In this document: piece after piece, positions 53,284 to 62,214 of the stretch | Layout of the letters: every line of letters begins with the position of its first letter | How positions within the stretch are numbered: position 1 is the first letter of the stretch | Assembly (NCBI RefSeq): GCF_003261575.2 | Contig: NZ_CP036175.1 | Span: 3,286,001 to 3,350,000 of the forward strand | Source of the DNA: Klebsiella huaxiensis | GTDB lineage: Bacteria; Pseudomonadota; Gammaproteobacteria; Enterobacterales; Enterobacteriaceae | Length of the DNA stretch: 64,000 nucleotides | Direction of reading: 5' to 3' | The notes under the pieces: generated by a model | What the model saw: only the letters and a program-made list of their open reading frames with translations | Databases searched by the model: none | What the model was told of the DNA's origin: nothing | Position numbers and translations under genes: made by a program

Positions 53284-54182
53284 TATGCTTTCCTTATCAT
53301 GTTGTTACGGCTGGAGAAGCCGCAGCGGCGCAGCCATACCAGCACCAAAAACGCCAGCAGAGCACCAAAAATCAGATCGATACCGTAGTGATAGCGCAGA
53401 TAGAGCGTCGCCAGAATCAACCCCGCCACCAGCGGCGACAGCAACAGCGCGCAAAGATAGCGACGCTGTAAAAGCAGATAACCAAACACATAGAGGCTAA
53501 TGCCGCAGTGCAGGCTGGGAAAAACGTCCATACCCGTTCCTCCACTCGCCACCAGCGAAACCAGCAGCGCGGTCAGCGTGCCGCCTTGCGGCGGGTAGGA
53601 AAAAACGTCCGGAAAGGCAAGATAAGGCCCGGCGGCAGGCACCAGCAGATAGCCGATAAATCCAAAGAGATACATCAGCATCAGACCATAGAAGAAGCCA
53701 CGGCTGGCAAGTTCATGGCGACGGAAAGCGCAAAACAGCACCGGCAGCAGAATAATGAAATAGAATGAGAGGTAGCACAGGCTCATTACCTCACTTAACC
53801 AGATCCTTTCCCAGCCCAGCAGCCGTTCAGTCAATCCGCTGCCGAATAGCCAACGATCGCCCGCCAGCAGCCTGGCGTCCATTGAGCGCGGCATTGCCAG
53901 CTGAATCGCCTTAAACAGAGGGAAAACCAGCCAACTGGCGGCAAACTGCAGTACGCCAATCCAGCTGCGCCAGCGCGACGACGACGAACACATCGATTGC
54001 AGCAACAGCAGCCAAACCACCACGCTGGCGATTACCGGCGCAATAAATTGGGGGTCACGCAGCTGCCAGGCGGAAAAAATCCCCAACCCGGAAATCAAGG
54101 CGATCAGGGCTAAATAGATCCCATACCCCGGACGGTTCCGGGAAGCCAAACCGACAAAATGGGTGTTCTTTATCAGGCTCAA
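53283..54182 (-). CDS. PAP2-family membrane phosphatase
   Basis: 299 residues from a TTG start at 54182, which overlaps the stop of the acyltransferase gene (TTGA) and has GGAGG seven bases upstream; the longer frame to 54434 lies inside the upstream gene and is not used. Several membrane helices and the PAP2 signature GGTGMDVFPSLHCGISLYVFGYLLL, then LYLRYHYGIDLIFGALLA (the SxxHxxxxxxx and HxxxD-type residues). Probably dephosphorylates a membrane lipid phosphate or prenyl diphosphate. It lies between the acyltransferase and the PEP-type enzyme. Confidence 0.85.
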   Translation of the reverse strand: MSLIKNTHFVGLASRNRPGYGIYLALIALISGLGIFSAWQLRDPQFIAPVIASVVVWLLLLQSMCSSSSRWRSWIGVLQFAASWLVFPLFKAIQLAMPRSMDARLLAGDRWLFGSGLTERLLGWERIWLSEVMSLCYLSFYFIILLPVLFCAFRRHELASRGFFYGLMLMYLFGFIGYLLVPAAGPYLAFPDVFSYPPQGGTLTALLVSLVASGGTGMDVFPSLHCGISLYVFGYLLLQRRYLCALLLSPLVAGLILATLYLRYHYGIDLIFGALLAFLVLVWLRRCGFSSRNNMIRKA

Positions 54183-55258
54183 ACGTTTTCCTCCACCCAA
54201 ACAGAACGTTGCCGCCACCCCAGGTAAGCCGCTGTATAAAGCAGCCACAGCCAGGGAAAGAGAATACCCAGCACAATCAAACAGGGCAGCCACAGCAGCG
54301 AGGCGGCAAAACCGCTCGCCAGACGAAAAAACGCCACCGTATTGCGTCCGTCGGCCTGTCTGCCAACCCACCAGGCACAAAGCAGTACCGGAAAAAGCAC
54401 CAGCACAAACGGTAGTTGCAGCGCGCAGGCCCAAATGTTTCTTTGCCGATGCCGCTTATCAGATGGTTTTTCAGCATGTATTCCGCTTGCCGCTCGTTTA
54501 AAAGCCAATGCCCAGGGTTCGCTATGCTGCTGGTGGGCATAGCCTTCGGCGTCCGCCATGGTCGCCTCGCTGACGCAGTTGACCGAAACCTGATTCAACG
54601 CATTATTCACACATTCACTGATTTCCGTTTCCCAGGCTTCCTGGGACTTATCTTCCCGCGCAGGAAATACCAGCGCTTCGCCAACCAGCAGCTCGACCCG
54701 CGACCCAAAGCGATCAGGAACCTGGTAGAAACTCCCTACCGGGATCACCCGAAAGCGCTGGCCTTCCTGCAACAGTCGGCGAATGATTTTCACGGTTCCC
54801 GGCTGATAAGGCTGTGGTGCATAGCTCCATTCGCTGGTGCCTTCCGGAAAGATAACCAGACTGCCGCCCTGCTTTATATGGACAATAGCGTGCAGCACCG
54901 GGTTTCCCGCCTGCGTCCGGCTAAAACCGTAGCGAGCACGATCCTTGTCGCGCACAACCGGAATGCCAGTAAATAACAGGCGCAAAAAACGCGATCGCAG
55001 CAGTTGAACGGAGGCAAGAAACTGGCCATGCGGCAACAGTGGGCTAACCACCCACCCGTCAGTCGCCCCGTTACGGTGGCTGGCAAGCAAAATCGTGGGA
55101 ATAGCGTCGTCCAGCGGTAAAACACGGTGGCCACGTTCGTCAATAAAGTCGATCGAAGCGTAGTAGAAATGGCTCAATAGCCTGGCGATAAAGCGATACC
55201 AACGCGGCAACGCCCTGCCCGGAGTGAATCGCAGCCAGGGAGGATTACGTTTTTCCAT
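54179..55258 (-). CDS. PlsC-like acyltransferase with C-terminal membrane segments
   Basis: 359 residues. Acyltransferase motifs: LASHRNGATDGW (His-X5-Asp), a GIPVVRD block, LVIFPEGTSEWSY and the IPVGSFYQV segment. The His-X5-Asp form is seen in the GPAT/DHAPAT-like branch. Residues about 275-350 form two or three hydrophobic helices (LQLPFVLVLFPVLLCAWW, LLWLPCLIVLGILFPWLWLL). First gene of the operon with PAP2 and the PEP-type enzyme, so the three probably act on a lipid precursor; the product is unknown. Confidence 0.85.
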   Translation of the reverse strand: MEKRNPPWLRFTPGRALPRWYRFIARLLSHFYYASIDFIDERGHRVLPLDDAIPTILLASHRNGATDGWVVSPLLPHGQFLASVQLLRSRFLRLLFTGIPVVRDKDRARYGFSRTQAGNPVLHAIVHIKQGGSLVIFPEGTSEWSYAPQPYQPGTVKIIRRLLQEGQRFRVIPVGSFYQVPDRFGSRVELLVGEALVFPAREDKSQEAWETEISECVNNALNQVSVNCVSEATMADAEGYAHQQHSEPWALAFKRAASGIHAEKPSDKRHRQRNIWACALQLPFVLVLFPVLLCAWWVGRQADGRNTVAFFRLASGFAASLLWLPCLIVLGILFPWLWLLYTAAYLGWRQRSVWVEENV

Positions 55259-55361
55259 AACGTGTGGTTGTCATCATGTCCTTGTTTAACATTTCCGCAC
55301 AATAGACGCTTCGTTAAGGGATTACAATGAGCAGTTTGGGGGCATCATCGCCTCCTCAGAA

Positions 55362-55797
55362 TTACTGTGGGTGAAAAGTGGACATCAGCTTCCGGTTATG
55401 TTCGATAACCTCATCTTGCGCCTGTTCAAGCTTCTCACCGCTGACGATCAGCGGATTCAGTACCAGCGCGCCAGGCGGTATGCCGGTTACCGGTTATCGC
55501 CACTTCGATGGTCAGGCGTTCGAAAGACTTCATCAGTTGTAGCAGGCGCAGCGTATCTTCCGGGAATGATGCCACGTTCAGCGGCTGCGGGCCGGAAGCG
55601 GTAATCAACGAGCTCACTTCAACCGCACAGTCGTCCGGGCACAGGTGTTCCATATCTGCCGCAATCTCCAGAGCCATCGGGACTGTCCAGCAGGCATTGG
55701 CAAAACCGCCCAGCCCGTTGGTCTCCTGGCCAATCAGGCCATATCTTAACGAGATGCGCTCTTCAATATCGACTAGCCGCAGCGCCTTAACCGGCAT
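55362..55797 (-). pseudogene. Decayed GH4-family 6-phospho-glycosidase remnant
   Basis: ISLRYGLIGQETNGLGGFAN and VPMALEIAADMEHLCPD belong to the central part of a GH4 phospho-glucosidase or galactosidase. The sequence then jumps straight to the C-terminal part (VSSLITASGPQPLNVASFPE, TIEVAITGNRHTAWRA), so several hundred bases have been deleted inside the gene. After WRA the remaining C terminus (LVLNPLIVSGEKLEQAQDEV) continues in another frame to TAA at 55362, a frameshift. The N-terminal NAD-binding domain is absent. Confidence 0.75.
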
Positions 55798-55818
55798 CTC
55801 AGCGCGCCGCTTAAGTAA

Positions 55819-56036
55819 AATGTGTGGTTGATGCCGCGCCTGTCGCGTTTTCAGGCACAGTGGCCGGGGTTGAATTCACAGCTTCACATGCGGGCCGGAG
55901 TGACGGACTTTAACGGACGGACTTGAACGAAGAGCGTGTGGACCTGGCTATTTACTACGGCGCGACCCAGTATTCCGATCTGTATCAAGAGCGGCTGATG
56001 AGTGAGAACCTGCTCTCGCCTTTAGCGAGTGGTTAA
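55819..56036 (+). pseudogene. LysR-type regulator remnant
   Basis: Plus-strand fragments of a GcvA-like LysR substrate-binding domain: WLMPRLSRFQAQWPGLNSQL in one frame, then LNEERVDLAIYYGATQYSDL and YQERLMSENLLSP in the next frame, ending in a stop at 56036. The shift lies near 55918. Both ends of the gene are missing. It is divergent from and close to the GH4 remnant, so the two may be what is left of one sugar-utilisation locus. Confidence 0.68.
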
Positions 56037-56064
56037 GGAGGAGTGTGGTCAGGATCAATACCCG

Positions 56065-56150
56065 GTGGCGCTTCCGCTGACAGGGCTACGGGTTCACAGT
56101 CATCTGTGGATTGGTAGCCCGGACAGATGCGCAGCATCGCCTCCGGGGAA
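56065..56150. repeat. REP/BIME-type repeat pair
   Basis: GGTGGCGCTTCCGCTGACAG GGCTACGGG at the left and GTAGCCCGGACAGATGCGCA GC at the right are opposed REP-like units of the kind found in Klebsiella intergenic DNA. They lie in the decay zone after ycjF, which is transcribed toward them. Confidence 0.7.
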
Positions 56151-56187
56151 AAAGGCCGTCTGCGGGCCGGGAAGCCCGCAAAAACCG

Positions 56188-57249
56188 CTATTTCTCCGGA
56201 CTATTTTTACTCTTCTGCAACGTCTCTTTTAACTGACCAATCAGTTCGCGGCGAAAATCCCCCAGCCGCGGCTTATCATCAGCGATCCACGGCAGCGGGC
56301 GGCACAGCTCCATGGCCTTAATCCCCAGCCGCGCGGTCAGCAGTCCGGCACCAATGCCCTGGGCCGCGCGCGCCGACAGCCTGGCCGCCAGATCCTGCGA
56401 CATCCAGTCCATACCCACTTCCCGCACCAGCTCGCTGGCCCCGGCAAAAGCGATATTCAACAGCACCAGACGGAACAGGCGCAGACGGCTGTAGTAACCC
56501 AGTTCAATGCCGTACAGCGTGGCGATGCGGTTGATCAGGCGTAAGTTACGCCAGGCGATAAACGCCATATCCACCAGCGCCAGCGGACTGACGGCAATCA
56601 TCAGTGTCGACTCCGCCGCCGAGCGGCTGATTTCGCGCCGCGCCTGAGCATCAAGCACTGGTTGCACGATCTGCGCATACAGGCTGACCACTTCGCGATC
56701 GTTCTGCGTCTCGTGGATCGCCGCATACCAGCGCTGTAGCGCCGGATGCGATTGATCCAGCCCCGCCTGCTGCGCGAGTTTTTCACAAAACGCACGCCCT
56801 TTGCCAACTGCATGGCTGTGCATCAAATCCCGCGCCTCATCGCGCTCATGTGCACGTTGACGCAGCCGTCGTAGACGCCGCCATTCGGTCGCGACTGAAC
56901 CGACGCCAGCGCCAATAATCAGCGCCCCGGCAGCGCAGCCGCCAAGCGCGATCCAGTCCTGCGTCTGCCAGGCGGTCATTGTCCACTGCACGCCCTGCGC
57001 GACCACGCTCACGCCGAAAATAGTCAACCCGGCGCTGACCATTTTCCGCCACAGGCTACGTTTGGGCCGCAGAACCGATTCAACAACCGCCTCCGCCGCT
57101 CCCTCTTCTTCTTCCACGATATCAAGGCGCGCCGGAGCAAACTTCCCGGCATCCACATCATCAAAAGCGCGGGCAGATTTGAGAATTTGCGCCTTTTCCG
57201 CTTCCAGCGGGCCGTCGAAATCGATACGCGGTTTTAACGGTTCGGTCAT
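56188..57249 (-). CDS. ycjF: YcjF, DUF697-type inner-membrane protein of the Psp region
   Basis: 353 residues, the E. coli length. N-terminal acidic part (EEEEGAAEAVVESVLRPKRSLWRK), two membrane helices (MVSAGLTIFGVSVVAQG; WIALGGCAAGALIIGAGVG) and the C-terminal DUF697-like region. Partner of YcjX, whose stop it overlaps by four bases (ATGA). The pair is co-regulated with psp genes by PspF and sigma-54 in related species; the biochemical role is unknown. Confidence 0.93.
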   Translation of the reverse strand: MTEPLKPRIDFDGPLEAEKAQILKSARAFDDVDAGKFAPARLDIVEEEEGAAEAVVESVLRPKRSLWRKMVSAGLTIFGVSVVAQGVQWTMTAWQTQDWIALGGCAAGALIIGAGVGSVATEWRRLRRLRQRAHERDEARDLMHSHAVGKGRAFCEKLAQQAGLDQSHPALQRWYAAIHETQNDREVVSLYAQIVQPVLDAQARREISRSAAESTLMIAVSPLALVDMAFIAWRNLRLINRIATLYGIELGYYSRLRLFRLVLLNIAFAGASELVREVGMDWMSQDLAARLSARAAQGIGAGLLTARLGIKAMELCRPLPWIADDKPRLGDFRRELIGQLKETLQKSKNSPEK

Positions 57250-58649
57250 CGCAACTTATCTCCAATTAAAAATTCCAGCGCCGCATCAAGGCGAATATGC
57301 GGCAGCGGCTTATCAACATCCATCACCTGCGGACGGAAGTTTTCAAACTGGAAGCCCTGCTGTTCCCAGAATGCCTGCCCCGGCAGACGTGCGGGCACTT
57401 CGCCAGGATAGACGGTCAGCGGCTGGCCATCGCTCAACCGGTTACCCCGCAGCGCGGGGATCTTTTCGCCGTTCACCTCAATAAGCCCGCTCTGGGTCGC
57501 CTGAATAGACGCCAGCCCCAGGCAATCCATACTGATTCCCTCGAACGCCGCGTTTTGCCACGCGTCCTGAATCAGCTGTTGCAGCAGCGACACCATATTG
57601 CTGTGCTGATCGACGGTCACGTGATCGGCTTTGGTGGCCGCAAACAGCAGCTTATCGATAACTGGCGAGAACAAGCGGCGGAACAGCGTGCGCTGACCAT
57701 AGTGAAAACTTTGCATCAGCTGCGTCAGCGCCAGGCGCATATCGTTGAACGCCTGTGGCCCGCTATTGAGCGGTTGCAGGCAGTCCACCAGCACAATTTG
57801 CCGATCGAAGCGCAGAAAATGGTCTTTATAGAAACCTTTGACGACTTTCTCGCAGTAGTATTTAAAACGCTCGCGCAACATTCCGGCATTGGTGTGTTTG
57901 TCCGCCTGGGCGAGCCTGGCCTCCCCGATAGCATCAACATCCGGCCAGGGGAAAAATTGCAGCGCAGGCGCGCCGGCCATTTCGCCGGGCAGCACAAAGC
58001 GCCCGGGCTGAATAAAGTGCATCCCTTCGCGTTTACAGGTGTGCAGATAATCGGTCCATGCGCTGGCAATCTCCGCCAGGCGAGTTTCATCGGCCGGAGC
58101 CAGCGGATCCAGCCCTTCACAAAGTAGCCGCCAACGCGTCGACCATTCTGCCCTCTGCCCTTGCAATAGCCCGGTCATCTGTCGTGACCAGGTGAGATAG
58201 TCCTGGGCCAGCATCGGCAGATCCAGCAGCCACTCACCGGGGTAATCGACGATTTCCAGATATAGCGTTGAGGTCTCTTTAAAGTGGCGTAACAATGAAT
58301 CGTTGGAACGATAGCGCAGCGCCAGGCGGATTTCGCTGACGCCGCGGGTGGGCGTTGGCCAGATCGGCGGCTGACCATATAGCTGAGCCAGCCCTTCGTC
58401 ATAGGTAAAGCGCGGAATACCAAAATCCCGCTGCGGTACGCGCTTGACGCCCAGCAGGCGTTCTTCTCTCGCCGCGCTGAGCAACGGTAATCGCGCCCCG
58501 GCGTGAATGTTCAGGAGCTGATTGACCAGCGCGGTGATAAAGGCGGTCTTGCCGCTGCGGCTAAGGCCGGTAACGGCCAGACGGAGATGCCGGTCAACCC
58601 CACGATTAACCAGCGCATTAAATTCAGTTTTGAGTCGCTTCATCGCCAT
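57246..58649 (-). CDS. ycjX: YcjX, P-loop protein of the Psp region
   Basis: 467 residues. A P-loop AVTGLSRSGKTAFITALVNQLL lies near residues 25-46; the DUF463 family is GTP-binding-like. Other blocks: LEIVDYPGEWLLDLPML (Walker-B/G3-like) and the long C-terminal domain. It is the first of the ycjXF pair, upstream of pspE on the same strand, which is the conserved enterobacterial order. Confidence 0.94.
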   Translation of the reverse strand: MAMKRLKTEFNALVNRGVDRHLRLAVTGLSRSGKTAFITALVNQLLNIHAGARLPLLSAAREERLLGVKRVPQRDFGIPRFTYDEGLAQLYGQPPIWPTPTRGVSEIRLALRYRSNDSLLRHFKETSTLYLEIVDYPGEWLLDLPMLAQDYLTWSRQMTGLLQGQRAEWSTRWRLLCEGLDPLAPADETRLAEIASAWTDYLHTCKREGMHFIQPGRFVLPGEMAGAPALQFFPWPDVDAIGEARLAQADKHTNAGMLRERFKYYCEKVVKGFYKDHFLRFDRQIVLVDCLQPLNSGPQAFNDMRLALTQLMQSFHYGQRTLFRRLFSPVIDKLLFAATKADHVTVDQHSNMVSLLQQLIQDAWQNAAFEGISMDCLGLASIQATQSGLIEVNGEKIPALRGNRLSDGQPLTVYPGEVPARLPGQAFWEQQGFQFENFRPQVMDVDKPLPHIRLDAALEFLIGDKLR

Positions 58650-58718
58650 CCTGTTGTGCCTGAAGAACGAGAGAGAATAATATGGGGGCTATACGGATAA
58701 CTATCAATGGCTTGCATT

Positions 58719-58738
58719 AGCCCCGCGACCGCGGGGCT
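58719..58738 (-). terminator. Hairpin after pspE
   Basis: AGCCCCGCGACCGCGGGGCT, eight-base stem with GC-rich arms, just after the pspE stop. No T tract, so partial readthrough to ycjXF is possible. Confidence 0.6.
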
Positions 58739-58743
58739 GAAGA

Positions 58744-59061
58744 TTACTTGCTGACGCTTTTTGGCATATCTATCTGATTAAGGCCACCCGCATTAACTAC
58801 CTGAGTGTAGCCCATCTCGGTCAGCAGCTGCTGGGCCTGACCCGATTGTCGCCCAACGTTGCAATAAACTTTAATGGTATCGTTTTTATCCGGAACTTCG
58901 CTCGCAATCCGCGTTTTTATATCAGCCAGCGGGATGTTAATCGCCCCTTCGACGTGTTCTTTTTGATACTGCTGCGGAACGCGAACATCTATCCAATGCT
59001 CCGCCGCAGACACTGGTAAGGCGACAGCCAGAGCTAAACCCAGAAGTAGTTTTCGTAGCAT
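58744..59061 (-). CDS. pspE: Phage-shock protein E, thiosulfate sulfurtransferase
   Basis: Periplasmic rhodanese. 105 residues from the ATG at 59061 (MLRKLLLGLALAVALPVSAA, signal peptide), one more than E. coli; the longer frame to 59094 is upstream of the true start. Catalytic Cys in KVYCNVGRQSGQAQ. Last gene of the psp operon. Confidence 0.94.
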   Translation of the reverse strand: MLRKLLLGLALAVALPVSAAEHWIDVRVPQQYQKEHVEGAINIPLADIKTRIASEVPDKNDTIKVYCNVGRQSGQAQQLLTEMGYTQVVNAGGLNQIDMPKSVSK

Positions 59062-59094
59062 TTTATCATCCTGATATGTTGAGTTTTTAGGCAC

Positions 59095-59325
59095 TCATAA
59101 CATACGCCATCCGCGACGTTTAGAAAACCGCAGCGCTGCCCGGCTAAGCATCGGTTCCAGAACAAGCATCAGCAGCATTTTCAGCGGCCGACGGGCGACA
59201 GATTTAACCGCCCAACCAGCAACGCCGGCCGGGCCATAACGCAGCGCGGTCAGCAGAACCAGCTTGCCCGCGAATTTCAGGCCTGGCTTCACTTTTTGTC
59301 CTGCCTGCTGCCATTTCATGTTCAT
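59095..59325 (-). CDS. pspD: Phage-shock protein D
   Basis: 76 residues from the ATG at 59325 (MNMKWQQAGQKVKPGLKFAG), which has GAGG six bases before it and aligns with E. coli PspD; the ATG at 59343 would add six residues. Membrane-associated (LLTALRYGPAGVAGW). Role minor and unclear in E. coli. Confidence 0.9.
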   Translation of the reverse strand: MNMKWQQAGQKVKPGLKFAGKLVLLTALRYGPAGVAGWAVKSVARRPLKMLLMLVLEPMLSRAALRFSKRRGWRML

Positions 59326-59343
59326 CATTAACCTCACGTTCAA

Positions 59344-59703
59344 TTACAGCTGGCGAAAACGACTGCGCAGCGAAAAGGTATCGGAGGTGACGTAACGTTC
59401 CATTTCACGCAAACGACGCTCTCCCGCCGCCAGTTCCTTATCTGCGGCAGCCAACAGCTCTCCACTGCTCGGCATTTTTTCACCATTCAGTTCGCTTTCC
59501 GGCATCGGATCCAACACGAATGAGAGAATAATGTAGGCCACGACCACAAACAGAAACAGGCCAAAAATCATTGCCAGTACGGTAATCAGGCGCACCAGCT
59601 TCACCGGCACGTCCAGATACTCCGCAATACCAGCGCAAACCCCTTTCACCATGCCGCGCTGCGGAATGCGCCACAGTTTTTTACTCAAATCCAGTCCGCC
59701 CAT
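59344..59703 (-). CDS. pspC: Phage-shock protein C
   Basis: Inner-membrane sensor that with PspB relays membrane stress to PspA. 119 residues, as in E. coli. PspC domain KLWRIPQRGMVKGVCAGIAE, a membrane helix (VVVAYIILSFVL) and C-terminal helix RRLREMERYVTSDTF. Its ATG overlaps the pspB stop (TAATG). Confidence 0.95.
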   Translation of the reverse strand: MGGLDLSKKLWRIPQRGMVKGVCAGIAEYLDVPVKLVRLITVLAMIFGLFLFVVVAYIILSFVLDPMPESELNGEKMPSSGELLAAADKELAAGERRLREMERYVTSDTFSLRSRFRQL

Positions 59704-59927
59704 TATTGGTCTCTCCAGTTCGGATGCTCAGCATCAAGAATGGCTTCCAGCGCCTGAATACGCTCGCGCATCCGCTTCGCGTCATCGGTCAGTTGCAACA
59801 GACGCTGCTGTTCGTTCTGCGATAAGCTGCCGCTGGCGGTGCGATTGTTGTAGTGCAGCCAGAGCCAGACCGGCAAAACAAACAACACAAACAACGTCAA
59901 AGGGATGGCGAGAAAAAGCATGCTCAT
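59703..59927 (-). CDS. pspB: Phage-shock protein B
   Basis: 74 residues from the ATG at 59927 (MSMLFLAIPLTLFVLFVLPV), as in E. coli; the ORF to 59972 would include non-conserved residues. One N-terminal membrane helix and a coiled-coil segment (LTDDAKRMRERIQALEAILD). Partner of PspC. Confidence 0.95.
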   Translation of the reverse strand: MSMLFLAIPLTLFVLFVLPVWLWLHYNNRTASGSLSQNEQQRLLQLTDDAKRMRERIQALEAILDAEHPNWRDQ

Positions 59928-59978
59928 GTCGACTCCTTGCAGATGGCAGCGGCACATCTCGGTGCCGCCCAAAAACGA

Positions 59979-60647
59979 TTACTGGTTATTTTGATTCATT
60001 TTGGCTTTCAGCGCCGCCAGCTGCTCGCTGATTTCATCGTCCGCTTTCAGGTCGGCGAACTGCTGATCCAGCGATTTGTCTTTGCCAAAACGATGGCTTT
60101 CCGCTTCGGCTTCCATATGATCGATACGGCGTTCAAACGATTCAAAACGCGCCATTGCCTCATCAATCTTGCCGCTATCCAGCTGACGACGAACGTCGCG
60201 GGAAGAGTTGGCAGCCTGATGACGCAGCATCAACGCCTGCTGACGTGCGCGGGTTTCGCTCAGTTTGTTTTCCAGCTCGCCGATCTCTTTTTTCATCCGC
60301 GTCAGGGTTTCATCAACCAGCTGCGCTTCATGTTCAAGGCTACCAATAAGATCGGTCAGCTTCTGTTTTTCGATCAGTGCGGCACGGGCCAGGTCGTCTT
60401 TCTCTTTACGTAACGCCAGTTCAGCTTTGTCCTGCCATTCACCCTGCTGGGCGACGGCCTGCTCAATACGACGGCTCAGCTGTTTCTTTTCAGCCAGCGC
60501 GCGCGCCGAGGTCGAACGGACTTCAACCAGCGTGTCCTCCATTTCCTGAATCATCAGTCGAACCAGCTTCTGCGGGTCTTCCGCTTTCTCCAACAGGGAG
60601 TTGATGTTGGCATTCACGATGTCGGCAAAACGAGAAAAAATACCCAT
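59979..60647 (-). CDS. pspA: Phage-shock protein A
   Basis: Peripheral membrane protein of the PspA/IM30/ESCRT-III fold that maintains the inner membrane and inhibits PspF. 222 residues, the E. coli length, from the ATG at 60647 (MGIFSRFADIVNANINSLLE). Long coiled coils (ELALRKEKDDLARAALIEKQ; LVDETLTRMKKEIGELENKL). First gene of the psp operon. Confidence 0.97.
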   Translation of the reverse strand: MGIFSRFADIVNANINSLLEKAEDPQKLVRLMIQEMEDTLVEVRSTSARALAEKKQLSRRIEQAVAQQGEWQDKAELALRKEKDDLARAALIEKQKLTDLIGSLEHEAQLVDETLTRMKKEIGELENKLSETRARQQALMLRHQAANSSRDVRRQLDSGKIDEAMARFESFERRIDHMEAEAESHRFGKDKSLDQQFADLKADDEISEQLAALKAKMNQNNQ

Positions 60648-60700
60648 AATTTCAATCCTCATAGTTCTTGGTGTCAGGCATCGGCCTGTGCAATGATTAA

Positions 60701-60716
60701 TACAAATGGCGTGCCA
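60701..60716 (-). promoter_or_regulatory. Sigma-54 promoter of the psp operon
   Basis: On the minus strand TGGCACGCCATTTGTA has the -24 GG and -12 TTG-type elements of the sigma-54 consensus TGGCACG-N4-TTGCW, in the pspA-pspF divergent region. PspF sites are expected farther upstream. Confidence 0.88.
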
Positions 60717-60815
60717 ACTTTTTATCTTATTGATTTTAAAAGATGAGGTTGTTATCTGTGCAGTGGATTGCTAAAGTGATTTGGTGAATCACACTACTAA
60801 ATGGCGAAATTCATC

Positions 60816-61790
60816 ATGGCGGAATACAAGGACAACCTGCTCGGCGAAGCCAACAGCTTTCTTGAGGTGCTGGAGCAGGTCTCACGGCTGGCATCGCTGG
60901 ATAAACCAGTGCTGGTGATTGGCGAACGCGGTACCGGTAAAGAGCTTATCGCCAGCCGCCTGCACTTTCTCTCTTCCCGCTGGCAGGGGCCGTTTATTTC
61001 GCTGAATTGCGCCGCGCTCAATGAAAATCTACTCGACTCCGAGCTGTTCGGCCACGAGGCCGGGGCGTTTACCGGCGCCAGCAAGCGCCATCCGGGGCGT
61101 TTTGAACGTGCTGATGGCGGCACTCTGTTTCTTGATGAACTGGCAACCGCGCCGATGCTGGTGCAGGAAAAACTGCTGCGGGTAATTGAATATGGCGAGC
61201 TGGAGCGCGTTGGCGGCAGCCAGCCGCTACAGGTTAACGTTCGCCTGGTGTGCGCAACCAATGCCGACCTGCCGCTGATGGTAGAAGAAGGACTGTTTCG
61301 CGCCGACCTTCTCGACAGGCTGGCCTTTGATGTGGTGCAACTGCCGCCTCTGCGCGAGCGGCACAGCGATATCATGCTGCTCGCCAGGCAGTTTGCTATC
61401 CAGATGTGCCGCGAGCTCGGGCTGCCGCTGTTTCCCGGCTTTAGCGATCGGGCGACGGAAACGCTGCAAAACTACCGCTGGCCGGGAAATATTCGCGAAT
61501 TGAAAAACGTGGTTGAGCGCTCGGTCTACCGCCATGGCAGCAGCGACAGCGAGCTGGATAACATCATCATTAACCCCTTTCACCAACGGCAAACCTCACC
61601 GGTCGTCACAGAAAAAAATAACGCCGGGCCTGCGCTGCCGCTCGATTTGCGTAGCTTCCAGCACGAGCAAGAAAAGAGTCTGCTGGAGATGAGCCTGGAG
61701 CAGGCAAAGTACAATCAGAAACAGGCAGCGGAATTGCTCGGTCTCACCTATCACCAGCTGCGGGCGTTGCTTAAGAAGCACCAGCTCTGA
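60816..61790 (+). CDS. pspF: PspF, sigma-54 enhancer-binding protein
   Basis: AAA+ activator of psp transcription. 324 residues from the ATG at 60816 (MAEYKDNLLGEANSFLEVLE), one shorter than E. coli; the ATG at 60801 adds five residues. Walker A IGERGTGKELIA, the sigma-54 contact loop GAFTGA (EAGAFTGASKRHPGRFE), Walker B GGTLFLDELA, and a C-terminal Fis-like helix (AAELLGLTYHQLRALLKKHQ). No receiver domain, since PspA inhibits it directly. Confidence 0.96.
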   Translation: MAEYKDNLLGEANSFLEVLEQVSRLASLDKPVLVIGERGTGKELIASRLHFLSSRWQGPFISLNCAALNENLLDSELFGHEAGAFTGASKRHPGRFERADGGTLFLDELATAPMLVQEKLLRVIEYGELERVGGSQPLQVNVRLVCATNADLPLMVEEGLFRADLLDRLAFDVVQLPPLRERHSDIMLLARQFAIQMCRELGLPLFPGFSDRATETLQNYRWPGNIRELKNVVERSVYRHGSSDSELDNIIINPFHQRQTSPVVTEKNNAGPALPLDLRSFQHEQEKSLLEMSLEQAKYNQKQAAELLGLTYHQLRALLKKHQL

Positions 61791-61929
61791 ACCGGACGCA
61801 GGAGTAGCAATACGCCCAACATGAAGTGACAGTGTCACCAATATCACTAGTTAATTATTTGTAACTAGCAAGATAATCCAATGTGAATTATCATCTGCGC
61901 CATCATTATTCAACGGACTGAAAATACAG

Positions 61930-62214
61930 ATGATTCCGGTTAATTCCTCGACGCTTAGCCGCTATGCCGCGCACGTCAGCTTAATCCATACTATGAAAGG
62001 CCATAAGGCCCCTGCGCTGTCGGTCATGATGATCTTTTCAGACCTGTGTATCCGTTCAACCGAGGATTCCTATCGCCTGCAAGGCTGGGAAATTACGCAG
62101 AAAAAAAGTGGTCTGGTACTGCGAACCTATGTTGCCACCCATCACGACGGTGATGAGTTTGAAATTACCCCCAAAGATTATATCGCGCGATATAACCAAC
62201 TCCTTCCGCTGTAG
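61930..62214 (+). CDS. Small hypothetical protein, 94 residues
   Basis: Starts MIPVNSSTLSRYAAHVSLIH and ends PKDYIARYNQLLPL. Looks like a compact alpha/beta domain, no signal peptide or membrane helix. No family recognised; no equivalent gene is known to me at this place in E. coli K-12. The ribosome site is weak. It stands alone between pspF and sapA. Confidence 0.6.
   Translation: MIPVNSSTLSRYAAHVSLIHTMKGHKAPALSVMMIFSDLCIRSTEDSYRLQGWEITQKKSGLVLRTYVATHHDGDEFEITPKDYIARYNQLLPL

Noticed and set aside
57297..58127. 276-codon plus-strand ORF
   Set aside because: Antisense shadow of ycjX.
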